The notes: generated by a model from the sequence alone, not told the origin. 44,530 nucleotides of DNA from Thermoguttaceae bacterium (GCA_017408405.1 JAFQUP010000010.1:1-44530), one strand, 5' to 3'; shown: positions 5,197 through 14,067, numbered from the stretch's first letter. Translations and numbers: made by a program.

Positions 5197-7071
5197 TCAG
5201 CGCTTTTCAATCGTCAACGGAAAACTGCTCTCATTTTCCTCTATCTTCACGTTGGCAGCGCGTTCAAAAAGAAACGTCTTCTGATTCCAGTGAAATTCCG
5301 GATAATCCGCGTTCTTTTCGATTACGTTTTTCCGAAACGTCAGGCCGTCAATCGACTTGGCGTAAAGGATCGGATGGTCGAACGTTTTAAAAACGTTTTC
5401 CTCGATCAGGATAGAATCCGGTTTCCCGCCGTGGAAGTACTTTCGCTGGTCCTTCAGGTTCGGAATCTCCGGGTAGATCGAAATGACGCCGTTGGTAAAC
5501 TGGAACATATTCGTCAGTGCGTTCACGAAAGTGTTCTTCCGAATGACCACGTCTCGGCACGCGCCGGTCTCAAACCACCCATTGCAGTCGCCGCACAGTA
5601 AAATAGCAGTCCCGGAAGTATGGTCGAAAAGGTTTTCTTCGACAACGGTCCGTTTCGGCGTGGAGAAAAGCGCGCCGCGTGCCCGATTATTCCGAATGAT
5701 GTTTTTGCGGAAGATGACCTCCGGCGTCCAAGTCAAATTTTCAATCCCGAACGTCCCGGCTTCGGAAATCTCTTCAGGAACCGGTTTCTCAAAAGTAATC
5801 TCGAAAACTTTCGCACCGTGTTCAGTCGGTTGATCTACCGCTTTGATCGCCGTGACGCGGTTCACGCTGTCGAAATGTTCCATCGTGTTGGAACGGATGA
5901 ACTGAACCTCGTCGCCGACTGTGCCCCAATGGAAACCATAGGTCTGCGGATGAGAATACTGTCCCAGAAGCGTCGTGTCGCTGACCCGTTTGACCACTTT
6001 CAGGTACGTACCGTGAACGTTGATCGCATCATCCATCATCGATTCATAGAGCGCGTTTTCCGAAAGAATCAGCCCTTTGCAGCCGGAAAAATGCGTGGCG
6101 TCCGCCTGCGTCGTGAAATACCGAGTGTTATTTTCACCGCGAAGGCAGACCGACAGACCGTTCAGGTGGATATTTTCGCTCATCTGCGCCAGAACGCCCA
6201 TTCCTTCCGCGTAATGGATCTGGATATTTTCCAGTGTCGTGTTCAGGTCATGAAACACGAAGATGCCGCAGGCAGGACGGTGCCACGGGCGAAGCGCGAC
6301 GCACGTGCCGGGAACGAGTTTCTCATTCTTCCAGTTCGGACAGAAGAAAACGCGGGGACGGAGTTCTTTCACGTTCGCCAGATTAACGTGGACATCGGAG
6401 GTCGTGAAGACCAGTCGGCGCGTCTTTTCCTCAAACGCGATACCGGTCCCCGGAGAGTAGTGCCACTGCGTTCCCGAGAAAAAAAGACGCCCGTCTTTAA
6501 CCTCGTACTCAACCTCCGAAGCAAGCTCAATCGTGAGGCCTTCCGAAGTATTTTCGAGAACCTTGACCTGGCAGATCGCGGGATCCGCGAAATCAATCTT
6601 AAAGTTTTTCAGTGTGCAGTTCGCGCAGTTCTTCAGCACGATAGGAAGCATTTTGCCATGAAAAACGAACGTGGAGCCGGAACCGTCAAACGTCACGTTT
6701 TTCAAATTCTGAAACGAAATGCCGACAGATTTCGGATTGTCCTGGTCGTGATTTGAGACAAAATGTTCCTGAACCAACCCTCGTTCACAGTAAAAATGGT
6801 ACGTTCCCTTCGGTATCGTAACGGTCACCGGCTTTGCTTCCGCCAAGGCTTCAAGTTCTTCCCGGGTCGGATTTTTTTCAGGCGAATAGAGACACTGCGA
6901 CGGATCGGAAAGCGCGTCGAGCTGTTCCTGAAGTCCGGGAATACCGTGGGCAGGGCGGGATACTGCCTCCTCCTCGGCCAAGCAAACCATCGAAAAAACG
7001 AAAGAAAAATTTGTGCCAAGGCAAATTCCCAAAAGAATCAACGCCTGGAGAAAAACTGAAAAATGGCACAT
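5197..7071 (-). CDS. GH110 alpha-1,3-galactosidase, secreted, beta-helix
   Basis: Predicted to release terminal alpha-1,3-linked galactose, as on blood-group-B or linear alpha-Gal glycans. The ATG at 7071 is preferred because GGAG lies nine bases upstream; in-frame ATG 7086 and TTG 7089 are alternatives. A signal peptide of about 32 residues comes first (hydrophobic stretch FLQALILLGICLG). A right-handed parallel beta-helix follows, with many NVTFDGSGS, NCTLKNFKI and VVIRKNTF-type turns. Asp324 (QADATHF) and the pair Asp347-Asp348 (MMDDAINVHG) have the same 23/24-residue spacing as the three catalytic Asp known for GH110 (321, 344 and 345 in a characterised member). Length (about 624 aa) fits the family. 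It stands alone, away from the other glycosidases of the window. The upstream region holds an inverted TTTTGGGAA repeat that may regulate it. Confidence 0.85.
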   Translation of the reverse strand: MCHFSVFLQALILLGICLGTNFSFVFSMVCLAEEEAVSRPAHGIPGLQEQLDALSDPSQCLYSPEKNPTREELEALAEAKPVTVTIPKGTYHFYCERGLVQEHFVSNHDQDNPKSVGISFQNLKNVTFDGSGSTFVFHGKMLPIVLKNCANCTLKNFKIDFADPAICQVKVLENTSEGLTIELASEVEYEVKDGRLFFSGTQWHYSPGTGIAFEEKTRRLVFTTSDVHVNLANVKELRPRVFFCPNWKNEKLVPGTCVALRPWHRPACGIFVFHDLNTTLENIQIHYAEGMGVLAQMSENIHLNGLSVCLRGENNTRYFTTQADATHFSGCKGLILSENALYESMMDDAINVHGTYLKVVKRVSDTTLLGQYSHPQTYGFHWGTVGDEVQFIRSNTMEHFDSVNRVTAIKAVDQPTEHGAKVFEITFEKPVPEEISEAGTFGIENLTWTPEVIFRKNIIRNNRARGALFSTPKRTVVEENLFDHTSGTAILLCGDCNGWFETGACRDVVIRKNTFVNALTNMFQFTNGVISIYPEIPNLKDQRKYFHGGKPDSILIEENVFKTFDHPILYAKSIDGLTFRKNVIEKNADYPEFHWNQKTFLFERAANVKIEENESSFPLTIEKR

Positions 7072-7127
7072 GATACTGCTCTCCATCAAAATTACGGTCA
7101 GAAGAATTTAACTGAAATCATTAAAAA

Positions 7128-7205
7128 GAACTTCCCAAAACTCAAAACGCTCGCCTTTCTCTAACTGAAAAAAAGTTTTGGGAAATTCGAGATTTTGGGA
7201 AGTTC
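7128..7205. promoter_or_regulatory. Triple TTTTGGGAA repeat / inverted repeat upstream of GH110
   Basis: GAACTTCCCAAAACTC (7128-7143) is inverted to GAGATTTTGGGAAGTTC (7189-7205). A third copy, GTTTTGGGAAATTC, lies at 7175-7188 directly next to the second. Three related half-sites about 60-130 bases before the GH110 start look like a regulator-binding array, or a long hairpin in the leader. Confidence 0.4.
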
Positions 7206-7344
7206 CTTAAACCAAGAACACAAAGCAAAAAATTTCCAGGCGTTACTCGCCTCCAGGCATTATCTGTGAAATCCAAAGTTTCATGAACGAATCAACTCCA
7301 GAAAAAGAAGCTTTCCAAAAACTCCACAGCCTGAACATTTCCAA

Positions 7345-8394
7345 TCAGCGGGTACGGAAATCCTGCCCCACCCGGAATTCACGAACCGTTCCCGAATCCG
7401 GATCAAACGCGCGCACGATAATTCGCATACCGGGAAGAAACGCGGTCGTCGGAATGTCCGAAGAATTTTTCTGGTAAATGTCTTTATTTACGTAAACATA
7501 ATTATCATTCGTTCCACCTTCCGCACTGGAAGACTCTGACCGAAGAGACAAAGTTGAACCCGTATCGTACCGAATGGAAAAACCCGAGTTTGAGGAATTT
7601 CCGGACGAATTTTCGTCTTCATAGTACGAACGAGTTCGCATCTCACGGACTGAAACGTAATCACCTCTTCCGTTGGACGGATCGTAAACTTCGACATCAA
7701 ACATAATCACATTCGGCAGCACCATGTACTTCTTCAAATCGTCACTCGACCTGCTTGACAGAATATTATCCATCATCCGCTTGTCCAAATCGCCGAGCAT
7801 ACCTGGAGTAATTCTTCGGACGGACGGCACCAGATTATTTCCTGTTCCTATCGAGTAATTCTCTGGCTCCGCGGAAGCCGTCACGAAAGGCACGGGTACC
7901 CGGTAAAGATCATTCTGATAGACAAACCAAATGACCTCAGCGTAAGGAGTTTGAAGCGTTCGCGTCCGATTACTTGGATCCGCGAACGAAAACGGATTCT
8001 CCCGATTAAAAACCGTGAACGCGGCATAGTCAAACTGATTTTTAACCATATCTCTATCCACGAGCTCCAGACCATTGCGGGAAGTCTTGGATGTTTCCTG
8101 TGTCGCGGAAAAGGTACCCAAGCTCAAATACCCATCATCCATTTGAAAAGGACGAGGCGGCTGCGGAGTGACAGAAACGTGGGAAAGGTCCTGCTGGAGA
8201 AGCATTTGAGCCGTTCGGCAACGATTTTGAAGATCAACCAGAACTCGAGTATCGGTAAATGTCGTGTTCACCATAGAGACGATCTTAACGAGACCAAGAA
8301 GGAGCATCAGCCCCATGCCAGTCGCCAGCATCAGTTCAATCAGCGTGAAACCTTTTGACTTGCGCAAACGCAATTCGTGATGAAATGTTTTCAT
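7345..8394 (-). CDS. Prepilin-type pseudopilin (GspJ/PilW-like), 349 aa
   Basis: Class III signal at residues 13-40: the basic leader RKSKG, cleavage after Gly, then FTLIE with the conserved Glu5, and a hydrophobic helix (LMLATGMGLMLLLGLVKIVS). The remaining globular part, rich in Asn, Ser and aromatic residues, resembles minor pseudopilins of type II secretion, which form the tip complex of the pseudopilus. The length (349 aa) is longer than typical GspJ (about 200), as is common for planctomycete homologues. No other T2SS genes are adjacent, so it may serve a dispersed or type IV-like system. The ribosome binding site is weak (GGAT). Confidence 0.75.
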   Translation of the reverse strand: MKTFHHELRLRKSKGFTLIELMLATGMGLMLLLGLVKIVSMVNTTFTDTRVLVDLQNRCRTAQMLLQQDLSHVSVTPQPPRPFQMDDGYLSLGTFSATQETSKTSRNGLELVDRDMVKNQFDYAAFTVFNRENPFSFADPSNRTRTLQTPYAEVIWFVYQNDLYRVPVPFVTASAEPENYSIGTGNNLVPSVRRITPGMLGDLDKRMMDNILSSRSSDDLKKYMVLPNVIMFDVEVYDPSNGRGDYVSVREMRTRSYYEDENSSGNSSNSGFSIRYDTGSTLSLRSESSSAEGGTNDNYVYVNKDIYQKNSSDIPTTAFLPGMRIIVRAFDPDSGTVREFRVGQDFRTR

Positions 8395-8984
8395 GTCGTT
8401 CTTATCCGAAAAAAGTCAATTCCCCAATGAATCCGGCCGATTCAGCCGAAATCCCGTCCGTTCTTCAAATGAACCGTGAATCCGGAACGCGTGAATCCGG
8501 AACGTCCATCATGAACAGCCTCCCAGATTCTCACAGTAAATCCCTGACTCGCGGATGAATACGGGAGACACACGCAGAAACCTCCAACCAAGAGAACCTC
8601 AATTTACGAAACTCTCCACGATTCATTTTTATTTTAGCAAAAAAAAGGATTCTTTTCAAGGAAAACCACCGCGTTTTTCACGTTTTTTTTCAAATTTTCC
8701 TAAAAATAATACGTAAAAGACGCAGATTCGGTTTTCTTCCTGAGCTAAAATGAGGAAATTTTCTCTGAAATTCCTTTCTCAAAATGCCGATCACTCCCAA
8801 TCAAAAAAACGAAACCATCTGGAACATTGGCTCCAAATGGTTTTCGGCTCTTTCTCGTAAACGGAGAACACTCACCAATTTCATTAAAAAAATTCAGAAA
8901 AAGTTTCGAGCGTTCCCCAAATTCCCTCCAGATTCCCGGTCCAAAAAACCAATTTCATCACCGGAAACCCCAGAGTTCCGTACC
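8395..8984. other. Intergenic region with short tandem repeat and a possible small ORF
   Basis: 590 bases without a recognised gene. It holds a 15-base tandem duplication GTGAATCCGGAACGC (8476-8504) and, on the minus strand, a 43-codon frame listed separately. The part from about 8580 to 8780 is AT-rich with A/T runs and is probably the promoter area for the minus-strand genes. Confidence 0.5.
8442..8573 (-). CDS. Possible 43-aa small protein upstream of the pseudopilin
   Basis: GTG at 8573 is preceded by GGAGG at seven bases. The frame encodes 43 residues, including GFTVRIWEAVHDGRSGFT and a partly repeated RSGFT, and ends in TGA at 8442-8444, 47 bases before the pseudopilin ATG. The strong ribosome binding site is the main support. 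The RSGFT pieces loosely recall a prepilin motif but there is no hydrophobic helix. It may be a leader peptide or chance. Confidence 0.25.
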   Translation of the reverse strand: MCLPYSSASQGFTVRIWEAVHDGRSGFTRSGFTVHLKNGRDFG

Positions 8985-10904
8985 TCATTTTTCAGCAGGC
9001 GCGGCCGGCTTGACGGCTTTCACCGCCTCTGAAACGATCTGCGCCAATTCGGAACTCATCACATTATTGCTGATGACATTTCCATCCGCGCCGATGACAA
9101 AAACAGTCGGAACATTGAAAATTCCCAACGCGGTAGCCGGCCGGCTTTCCATTCCGCCTTTTTCGTGCATCTGGTACCAGCTCATACGGTTCGTCTCAAC
9201 AAACTGTTTCGCGTTTTCTTCTTCGTCATCCAGGTTCACGCCCAAAACCAGAACTTCTTTCTGGTATTTCGCGGCAATGGCTTTCAAATTGTCCATTTCA
9301 CGCACAGCGTCTCCCATCCAGCTTGCCCAAAAATGAAGAATGACGACACGTCCTTTAAGGCTGGCCAGATTGACCTGCTTTCCTTCCTGGCCCATGACCA
9401 GAGCGGTGAAAGCAAGCGGTTTCCCGACGCATTCCAGACGGGTTTTCGCTCCCTGTGCCTTGGCAGTGCTTCCTGATTCAGGGAATTTAGTGATAATCTC
9501 AGAATAAAGACCAAGAGCTTTTTCCACTTCACCGTCATTTTCATTTTCCATGGCAAGCTGAAGCATCGCTTCCGCCGCGTCAGGAGAGTCCGGATAAGCT
9601 GCAATGAAAGCCGTCAGGTCTTCCAGCCACTTGGTCCTCACCTGAAGCCAGCCTGTCCCCGAAGATTTCATCATGGCCTGCGAGTATTCCGAAGACATGA
9701 GTCTGAACTGAACATAGGAAGCGAGAGGTTTGTCCTCCTCATTTTCCGTCAAAGTCTCGAGAAGTGCCCTCATTCGTTCAAGGCCATCAGGATAGACTCC
9801 CTGCTGAACGGCACTAATGACACCGTCAACCAAAGCGCGAATCCACTGTTCACGTTCCTCCGCCCCCGCCGCGTTTTTGGCCATGCCTTCGAGAAGGTCT
9901 GCCCGCTTCGCATGAAGAGTCGTCATTTCATCCACCGTCTGTGCCGCGTTAATCTGCTCATCCAGTTTATTCAGCTCATCCGAACTCTGCGCGGTTCCTT
10001 CACCGCCCGCTGCCGGAGCATTCGTCGGAAAAGTAATGAAAACATTGTTCGAGGCAATATCATTAATGTTTTCAGCAGTCTGAACAATCGGCGCGTCAAT
10101 CACTTTCCAGACTTTGCCGACTCGAATAATAGTCCCGACAGCAAGTTCAATATCTTTGTCCCCGTCATGGATGACAGCCGCCGCGTTTTCGTAAAATTCG
10201 ACATCCTTTTCAGAACCATCCGTCCCGGCAGGATACGCACTCGGGCGCGTTCCATTGAACTGCATCCATTTTGCCGCGGAAGTGACCTGTCCATTTTCCA
10301 GAGCGGCCGCGAAATTCTCACGGGCTTTCAGAAGTTTGTTCTTAATCTGTTCGTATTTTTCTTCTCCCAACCCCAATCCTTTGAGTTCTTCTGGAGTCAG
10401 AAGAACTGCTTCGAAACGAGCACTGTCGCCGTTTGCCAGGGCCAAAGCAACTTCCGCCGTGAGTTCCTGAGCGGAAAGGACTTTCCATTCCTCAATTTTC
10501 TCATCACCGTCAGCATCAACGCCCATACGCGTTCCTGCCATATTGAACCAGTGGAACTGATCCTTTTTCTTGTCCGCATTCGTGTCCAATTCACGATAAA
10601 CTTCCAGACCATTCTGGAAATATCGCCACTGATCCACCACTTTATCCGCGTCCGTATCCAGAATCTCACGCAATGTCATGCCGTTACCGTCAACAATGCG
10701 AAGACCGCCGTCAATTTTACGCGCCTTGCAGTTCGCCGCGTCTTCTTCGGAAGGAATGGAATACTCAATTCCCTCTTGAAGCGGTTTGTACTGCAAAGCA
10801 ATCTCAACCTGCGATTTGGCGGCAGACTGCGCGAAAACGCCTCCCTGCGCGCAAAGCAGACACGTTCCAGCGCAAACAGCCAGTTTTGGAATGCGATTTA
10901 ACAT
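8985..10904 (-). CDS. Secreted thioredoxin-fold protein with EF-hand-like repeats, cysteine-less active site
   Basis: Start at 10904: GGAGGT lies seven bases upstream, and the product then begins with a signal peptide (MLNRIPKLAVCAGTCLLCAQ ... AQS). The 153 bases of open frame before it are not coding. Residues about 80-140 have three Asp-rich, calcium-binding-like loops: DTDADKVVD, DTNADKKKD and DADGDEKIE. The middle (about 330-520) is helical, with a TPR-like pair (AEAMLQLAMENENDGEVEKA). The last 140 residues are a TlpA/AhpC-type thioredoxin fold: LASLKGRVVILHFWASW, then VLVLGVNLDD, and the cis-proline loop FNVPTVFVIG. The expected WCxxC is WMGDA, so both redox cysteines are absent. A redox enzyme is therefore unlikely; binding or structural use of the fold is inferred. 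Confidence 0.75.
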   Translation of the reverse strand: MLNRIPKLAVCAGTCLLCAQGGVFAQSAAKSQVEIALQYKPLQEGIEYSIPSEEDAANCKARKIDGGLRIVDGNGMTLREILDTDADKVVDQWRYFQNGLEVYRELDTNADKKKDQFHWFNMAGTRMGVDADGDEKIEEWKVLSAQELTAEVALALANGDSARFEAVLLTPEELKGLGLGEEKYEQIKNKLLKARENFAAALENGQVTSAAKWMQFNGTRPSAYPAGTDGSEKDVEFYENAAAVIHDGDKDIELAVGTIIRVGKVWKVIDAPIVQTAENINDIASNNVFITFPTNAPAAGGEGTAQSSDELNKLDEQINAAQTVDEMTTLHAKRADLLEGMAKNAAGAEEREQWIRALVDGVISAVQQGVYPDGLERMRALLETLTENEEDKPLASYVQFRLMSSEYSQAMMKSSGTGWLQVRTKWLEDLTAFIAAYPDSPDAAEAMLQLAMENENDGEVEKALGLYSEIITKFPESGSTAKAQGAKTRLECVGKPLAFTALVMGQEGKQVNLASLKGRVVILHFWASWMGDAVREMDNLKAIAAKYQKEVLVLGVNLDDEEENAKQFVETNRMSWYQMHEKGGMESRPATALGIFNVPTVFVIGADGNVISNNVMSSELAQIVSEAVKAVKPAAPAEK

Positions 10905-11558
10905 AAACAGAACCTCCAGAATAAAAATACCGATTTTTCGGGAACTTTCCAATTTTTTTCTCAAATTTTGCCGAATCCAGCGAAAACGTCCCTCCAAGAA
11001 ATGAATTTTCCCAGAATATGATTCATTCTGAAATTCACGATCTCTTAATCGGAACACAAAACATACTGAATCCGGAAACGTCCTCCGTCAACAGAACGTT
11101 CCACTGCCGCAAAATCAATTTATCGAAGTTTAAACAAGAATTTCATTTCACGCAAGATGAATTTCTCATCTTTTTATCGAATTTTTTCCTTTTTTCTCTT
11201 TTATTTTATTCAAGAAAGTAAATTTTCCCAAAAGTAGGAAACCTAAGAGAAATGAGCGAAAATAAAGAAGTTGAGAATCTGGAAAAAAAAGGAGTTTCAG
11301 GCAAAAAATCAGAGAATCCGTCAGCCTCCCCCCCATTCGCCTGCCGGTTTCACCGCCAAAAAACGAAATTAAGAAACCTCTTTTCCAGAAAGTTTCTTTT
11401 AACCTGAACGGCAAATCCAAAACCAATCATCGAAACCTGTCACTCTTCCCGCGCCGCTTTCAGAAAAAGAAAAATTTCGGAAAAAGAAAAAAGAGGGTCC
11501 CCCCAAAAAGGTTTCCCTCCTGAAACTCATCTTCAAAACCGTTTTAAACTTTCGAAAC
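10905..11558. other. AT-rich intergenic region
   Basis: 654 bases. The first part is the leader of the thioredoxin-fold gene (GGAGGT at 10911-10916, minus strand). From about 11150 to 11520 it is rich in A/T runs and homopolymers (CCCCCC near 11331 and 11501). The small hairpin AAGATGA/TCATCTT at 11154-11172 is followed by T's on the plus strand. No gene with a ribosome binding site and plausible composition is seen. Confidence 0.5.
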
Positions 11559-12572
11559 TCATTTTCTTTGAAATGAGGAGTCAAACGCGAAATTACTCGG
11601 AGAAAAATCAATTTTCCGAACAAATGCCAACGCGTCCCGCGCGCCGTATTCACGATTCATGCCGCAGTCCTCCCACTCAACCGAAAGAGGCCCTTGGTAG
11701 TCAAGAACATTCAAATGCCGGATAATCGCCTCAAAATCGACTTCCCCATGTCCCGGACTTCGAAAATCCCACCCTCTCCGATAATCGCCAAAATTAAGGT
11801 GCGATCCAAGGATTCCCGCTTCGTCATCGTCAAAATTCCGTTGAACATCCTTAACATGAACATGGAAAATCCGATCCGGGAAAGCGCGAAGGAATTTAAC
11901 CGGATTGACTCCCTGCCACAAAAGATGACTTGGGTCAAAATTGAAGCCGAACGCCGGGTGATTCCCAAGCGCTTCCAGAGTACGCCTTGCGCTCCAAAGG
12001 TCGAACGCGATTTCTGTCGGGTGAACTTCAAGTGCGAATTTGACTCCGCATTTCTCAAACTCATCCAGAATCGGAATCCAGCAGTCTGCCAAAAGCTTAA
12101 ATCCATCGTCAATCCACGCCTGGGGTACCGGCGGAAATGAATAAAAATACTTCCAAATGGAAGAGCCGGTAAAGCCGTTCACGACCGTCACACCGAATTT
12201 TTGGGCAGCATGCGCGGTGAGCTTCATCTCTTCAATAGCTCTTGCCCTAACCCCGGCAGGATCGCCGTCCCCCCACAAATATTCCGGCACCATCCCTCGA
12301 TGACGAATATCAAGCTCATCCAAAATCAGCTGCCCGTAACTGTGCGCGGAAAGCGCCCAGACGCCAAGCCCAAGGGACTCCAGTTTTTCCCGTTTTTTCT
12401 GACAGTAAGAATCATCATCAAGTGCCGCGCGTACGTTGAAGTGATCATTCGGACGGTCCAGCGTGCATTTCAGTTCGAGACCATCGTACCCAAAATCACT
12501 CATTTTCTGAGCGAAAACATCAAAATCAAGATCCCCCCACTGTGCGGAATACATCGTGATTTTTCGCGCCAT
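11559..12572 (-). CDS. Xylose-isomerase-like TIM-barrel sugar phosphate isomerase/epimerase
   Basis: 337 aa, start supported by AGGAG before ATG at 12572. The fold is the AP endonuclease 2/xylose isomerase-like barrel: strand 1 MYSAQWGDLDF, then YDGLELK, a metal-binding region with EVHPTE (Glu), FNFDPSHL (Asp and His), FHVHVKD (two His and Asp) and the final SVEWED (Glu). These carboxylates and histidines bind the divalent metal. Such enzymes interconvert ketoses or inositol-type sugars, but the substrate cannot be read from the sequence. The gene is alone on its strand with a consensus promoter at 12744-12772 and a palindrome in its leader. In Planctomycetota, members often sit with Gfo/Idh oxidoreductases, but none is adjacent here. 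Confidence 0.85.
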   Translation of the reverse strand: MARKITMYSAQWGDLDFDVFAQKMSDFGYDGLELKCTLDRPNDHFNVRAALDDDSYCQKKREKLESLGLGVWALSAHSYGQLILDELDIRHRGMVPEYLWGDGDPAGVRARAIEEMKLTAHAAQKFGVTVVNGFTGSSIWKYFYSFPPVPQAWIDDGFKLLADCWIPILDEFEKCGVKFALEVHPTEIAFDLWSARRTLEALGNHPAFGFNFDPSHLLWQGVNPVKFLRAFPDRIFHVHVKDVQRNFDDDEAGILGSHLNFGDYRRGWDFRSPGHGEVDFEAIIRHLNVLDYQGPLSVEWEDCGMNREYGARDALAFVRKIDFSPSNFAFDSSFQRK

Positions 12573-12694
12573 ATTTTCTCTCCTTTAATTACGGTTAAAT
12601 TACCCCAAACGCCCGCCATTTCCGGCTTATTCTTCACCACTCGCCATTTTTCGGCAAAAATCCCGCAAACAGACGGTCAATCCAGCTAACACTC

Positions 12695-12708
12695 AAGAGC
12701 GCGCTCTT
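12695..12708. promoter_or_regulatory. 14-bp perfect palindrome in the isomerase leader
   Basis: AAGAGCGCGCTCTT, perfectly symmetric, lies about 30-40 bases downstream of the predicted transcription start from the promoter at 12744-12772. It could be an operator or a leader hairpin. Confidence 0.35.
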
Positions 12709-12743
12709 CGGCACGATCTCCCTTTCAATAAAAGGTTTCCATA

Positions 12744-12772
12744 ATTTTACCTTATTTCCATCAAAATATCAA
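12744..12772 (-). promoter_or_regulatory. Promoter of the TIM-barrel isomerase gene
   Basis: On the minus strand: TTGATA (12772-12767), spacer 17, TAAAAT (12749-12744). The start is near 12737, leaving a leader of about 165 nt before ATG at 12572. Confidence 0.6.
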
Positions 12773-13213
12773 CCCCTTTCCGCTCCCTCAAAGAAAAAAA
12801 GGACAAAATTTGACAAAATTACTTTCCACCGAACCTGCTGCGGCTAACTTCACTCTCCTTTTCGCATTCTCTGTCTCTCCACAATTTCCAAATGTCTCTC
12901 AAATCAAAATACGATTGACTGTTTTCATAAAATTATCAACAAATAAATATCCAAAAAATCATTTCAATTTTTGTTAGAATTTTCCCTGAAAATCATTTAG
13001 CCGAAAATCAGTGCCACGATTTTTGAACAAAATTTAACTAGTATTCAGAATTGCACTTATCTCAATTTAATTTCTGTTCCGTAACTAAAGTTCCCAGGGA
13101 AATTTTCCGAAGACGTAAAAATCGGAGCAAACACTAACATCTGAATTAGCCAGATATTTATGCCAGATTGGTATAAATATTATAATTAATTGTTTGTTCA
13201 ATGAGGAAAAATC

Positions 13214-13957
13214 ATGAAACGCCCGTTTTTCCTGTTCCCAGGACTATCGTGCAATGAACGGCTATTTGAAGCACAGAAATTTGGCTTGGATAATTTGGTG
13301 ACAGTCATCGTTCCCCGCTGGATCCGTCCTACGAACCAAGACCAAATTGATTCATTCTCTCTTCGCTGGGCACAGCATGTTTGGGAAGAATACTATTCAG
13401 AAAACGTACTTCCGGAAAAACGTCTTGATCCTTCCCTGGGCTGCTACGTTGGCGGACACTGTTTTGGCGGCATCGTCGCCTTAATCGTTGGGCAATATCT
13501 TGAAGAAAAGGGGGTTAAGGTTCACCGCTGCTTTCGTTTTGCCTCCGCGGATCACCGTCAGGATTTTTCCAATAAGTGGCTGTTTCTCGGACGTGTCATG
13601 AACATTTTACCTGACGGCGCGTGGCTGGCAGTTAAAATATTTTGTTCCTTTAGTCTCTATTTTTTCGCCAGCGCCAGATACGATCAGGTCCATGCTCGCG
13701 AAAAAATGTATCGGCAAGTTATTGAATCCCCGGCTCGACGCAATTTTCATGTGGTACGGATGATCTACAGCTGGAAAAAAAAGCTCAATACCGTCTGCAA
13801 TTTTCCAATTATTATGGTCCGCGGCACAAAAGATTCCGTCATTCCCTTTAATAAATTAAAAGTGAACTCCAATTTCATCGTTCTCCCGCACGCAGGGCAC
13901 GGAATGATGGTCACCCACAGCGCGAAAGTAAATGATTTGATTCGAAAATTTATTTAA
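13214..13957 (+). CDS. Alpha/beta hydrolase with cysteine nucleophile (247 aa)
   Basis: Residues 5-12 form the first strand with an oxyanion-type loop (FFLFPGLSC). The nucleophile elbow is GGHCFGG with Cys83 where most relatives have Ser. The acid is probably Asp207 (RGTKDSVIP), and the base His229 in HAGHGMM. The triad Cys-Asp-His is known from dienelactone hydrolase-type enzymes, and Cys can lower esterase activity, so the substrate is uncertain (ester or thioester). There is a mildly hydrophobic cap region (residues 122-152) and no signal peptide. It stands alone, upstream of the second TIM-barrel gene. The Cys is in the right place for a functional nucleophile, so it does not look like a dead enzyme. 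Confidence 0.7.
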   Translation: MKRPFFLFPGLSCNERLFEAQKFGLDNLVTVIVPRWIRPTNQDQIDSFSLRWAQHVWEEYYSENVLPEKRLDPSLGCYVGGHCFGGIVALIVGQYLEEKGVKVHRCFRFASADHRQDFSNKWLFLGRVMNILPDGAWLAVKIFCSFSLYFFASARYDQVHAREKMYRQVIESPARRNFHVVRMIYSWKKKLNTVCNFPIIMVRGTKDSVIPFNKLKVNSNFIVLPHAGHGMMVTHSAKVNDLIRKFI

Positions 13958-13982
13958 TCCGCCAAAATTTATTTTTTAACAC

Positions 13983-14011
13983 TTGACAAATTTCCTGAAA
14001 TTCGGTAGAAT
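13983..14011 (+). promoter_or_regulatory. Strong sigma70-type promoter of the second TIM-barrel gene
   Basis: TTGACA (13983-13988), spacer 17, TAGAAT (14006-14011): a perfect -35 and five of six at -10. The transcription start would be near 14018, 50 bases before the ATG at 14068. It lies just after the hydrolase stop codon. Confidence 0.8.
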
Positions 14012-14067
14012 AAAGGAAATTGATGTCCACTGTGGATAAGGAAGTTTTTACTCAACAGGAGTTTCTT

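Larger units (their letters stand above)
12573..13213. other. Intergenic region between divergent genes, with promoters
   Basis: 641 bases. The left part is the leader and promoter of the isomerase gene. The stretch 12890-13200 is very AT-rich, probably the promoter area of the hydrolase at 13214 (a TATAAT-like TATTATAATT lies near 13177-13186), which has GAGGA before its ATG. No coding frame or RNA gene was recognised. Confidence 0.5.

Noticed and set aside
5620..6756. 378-codon plus-strand open frame opposite GH110
   Set aside because: Antisense shadow of the GH110 gene, without domain or ribosome binding site.
9912..10901. 329-codon plus-strand open frame opposite the thioredoxin-fold gene
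   Set aside because: Antisense shadow; composition dominated by Arg, Phe and Ser with no domain.
11154..11172. Hairpin AAGATGA/TCATCTT with T's as a terminator
   Set aside because: No plus-strand gene ends there and the stem is A/T-rich; likely chance in an AT-rich spacer.
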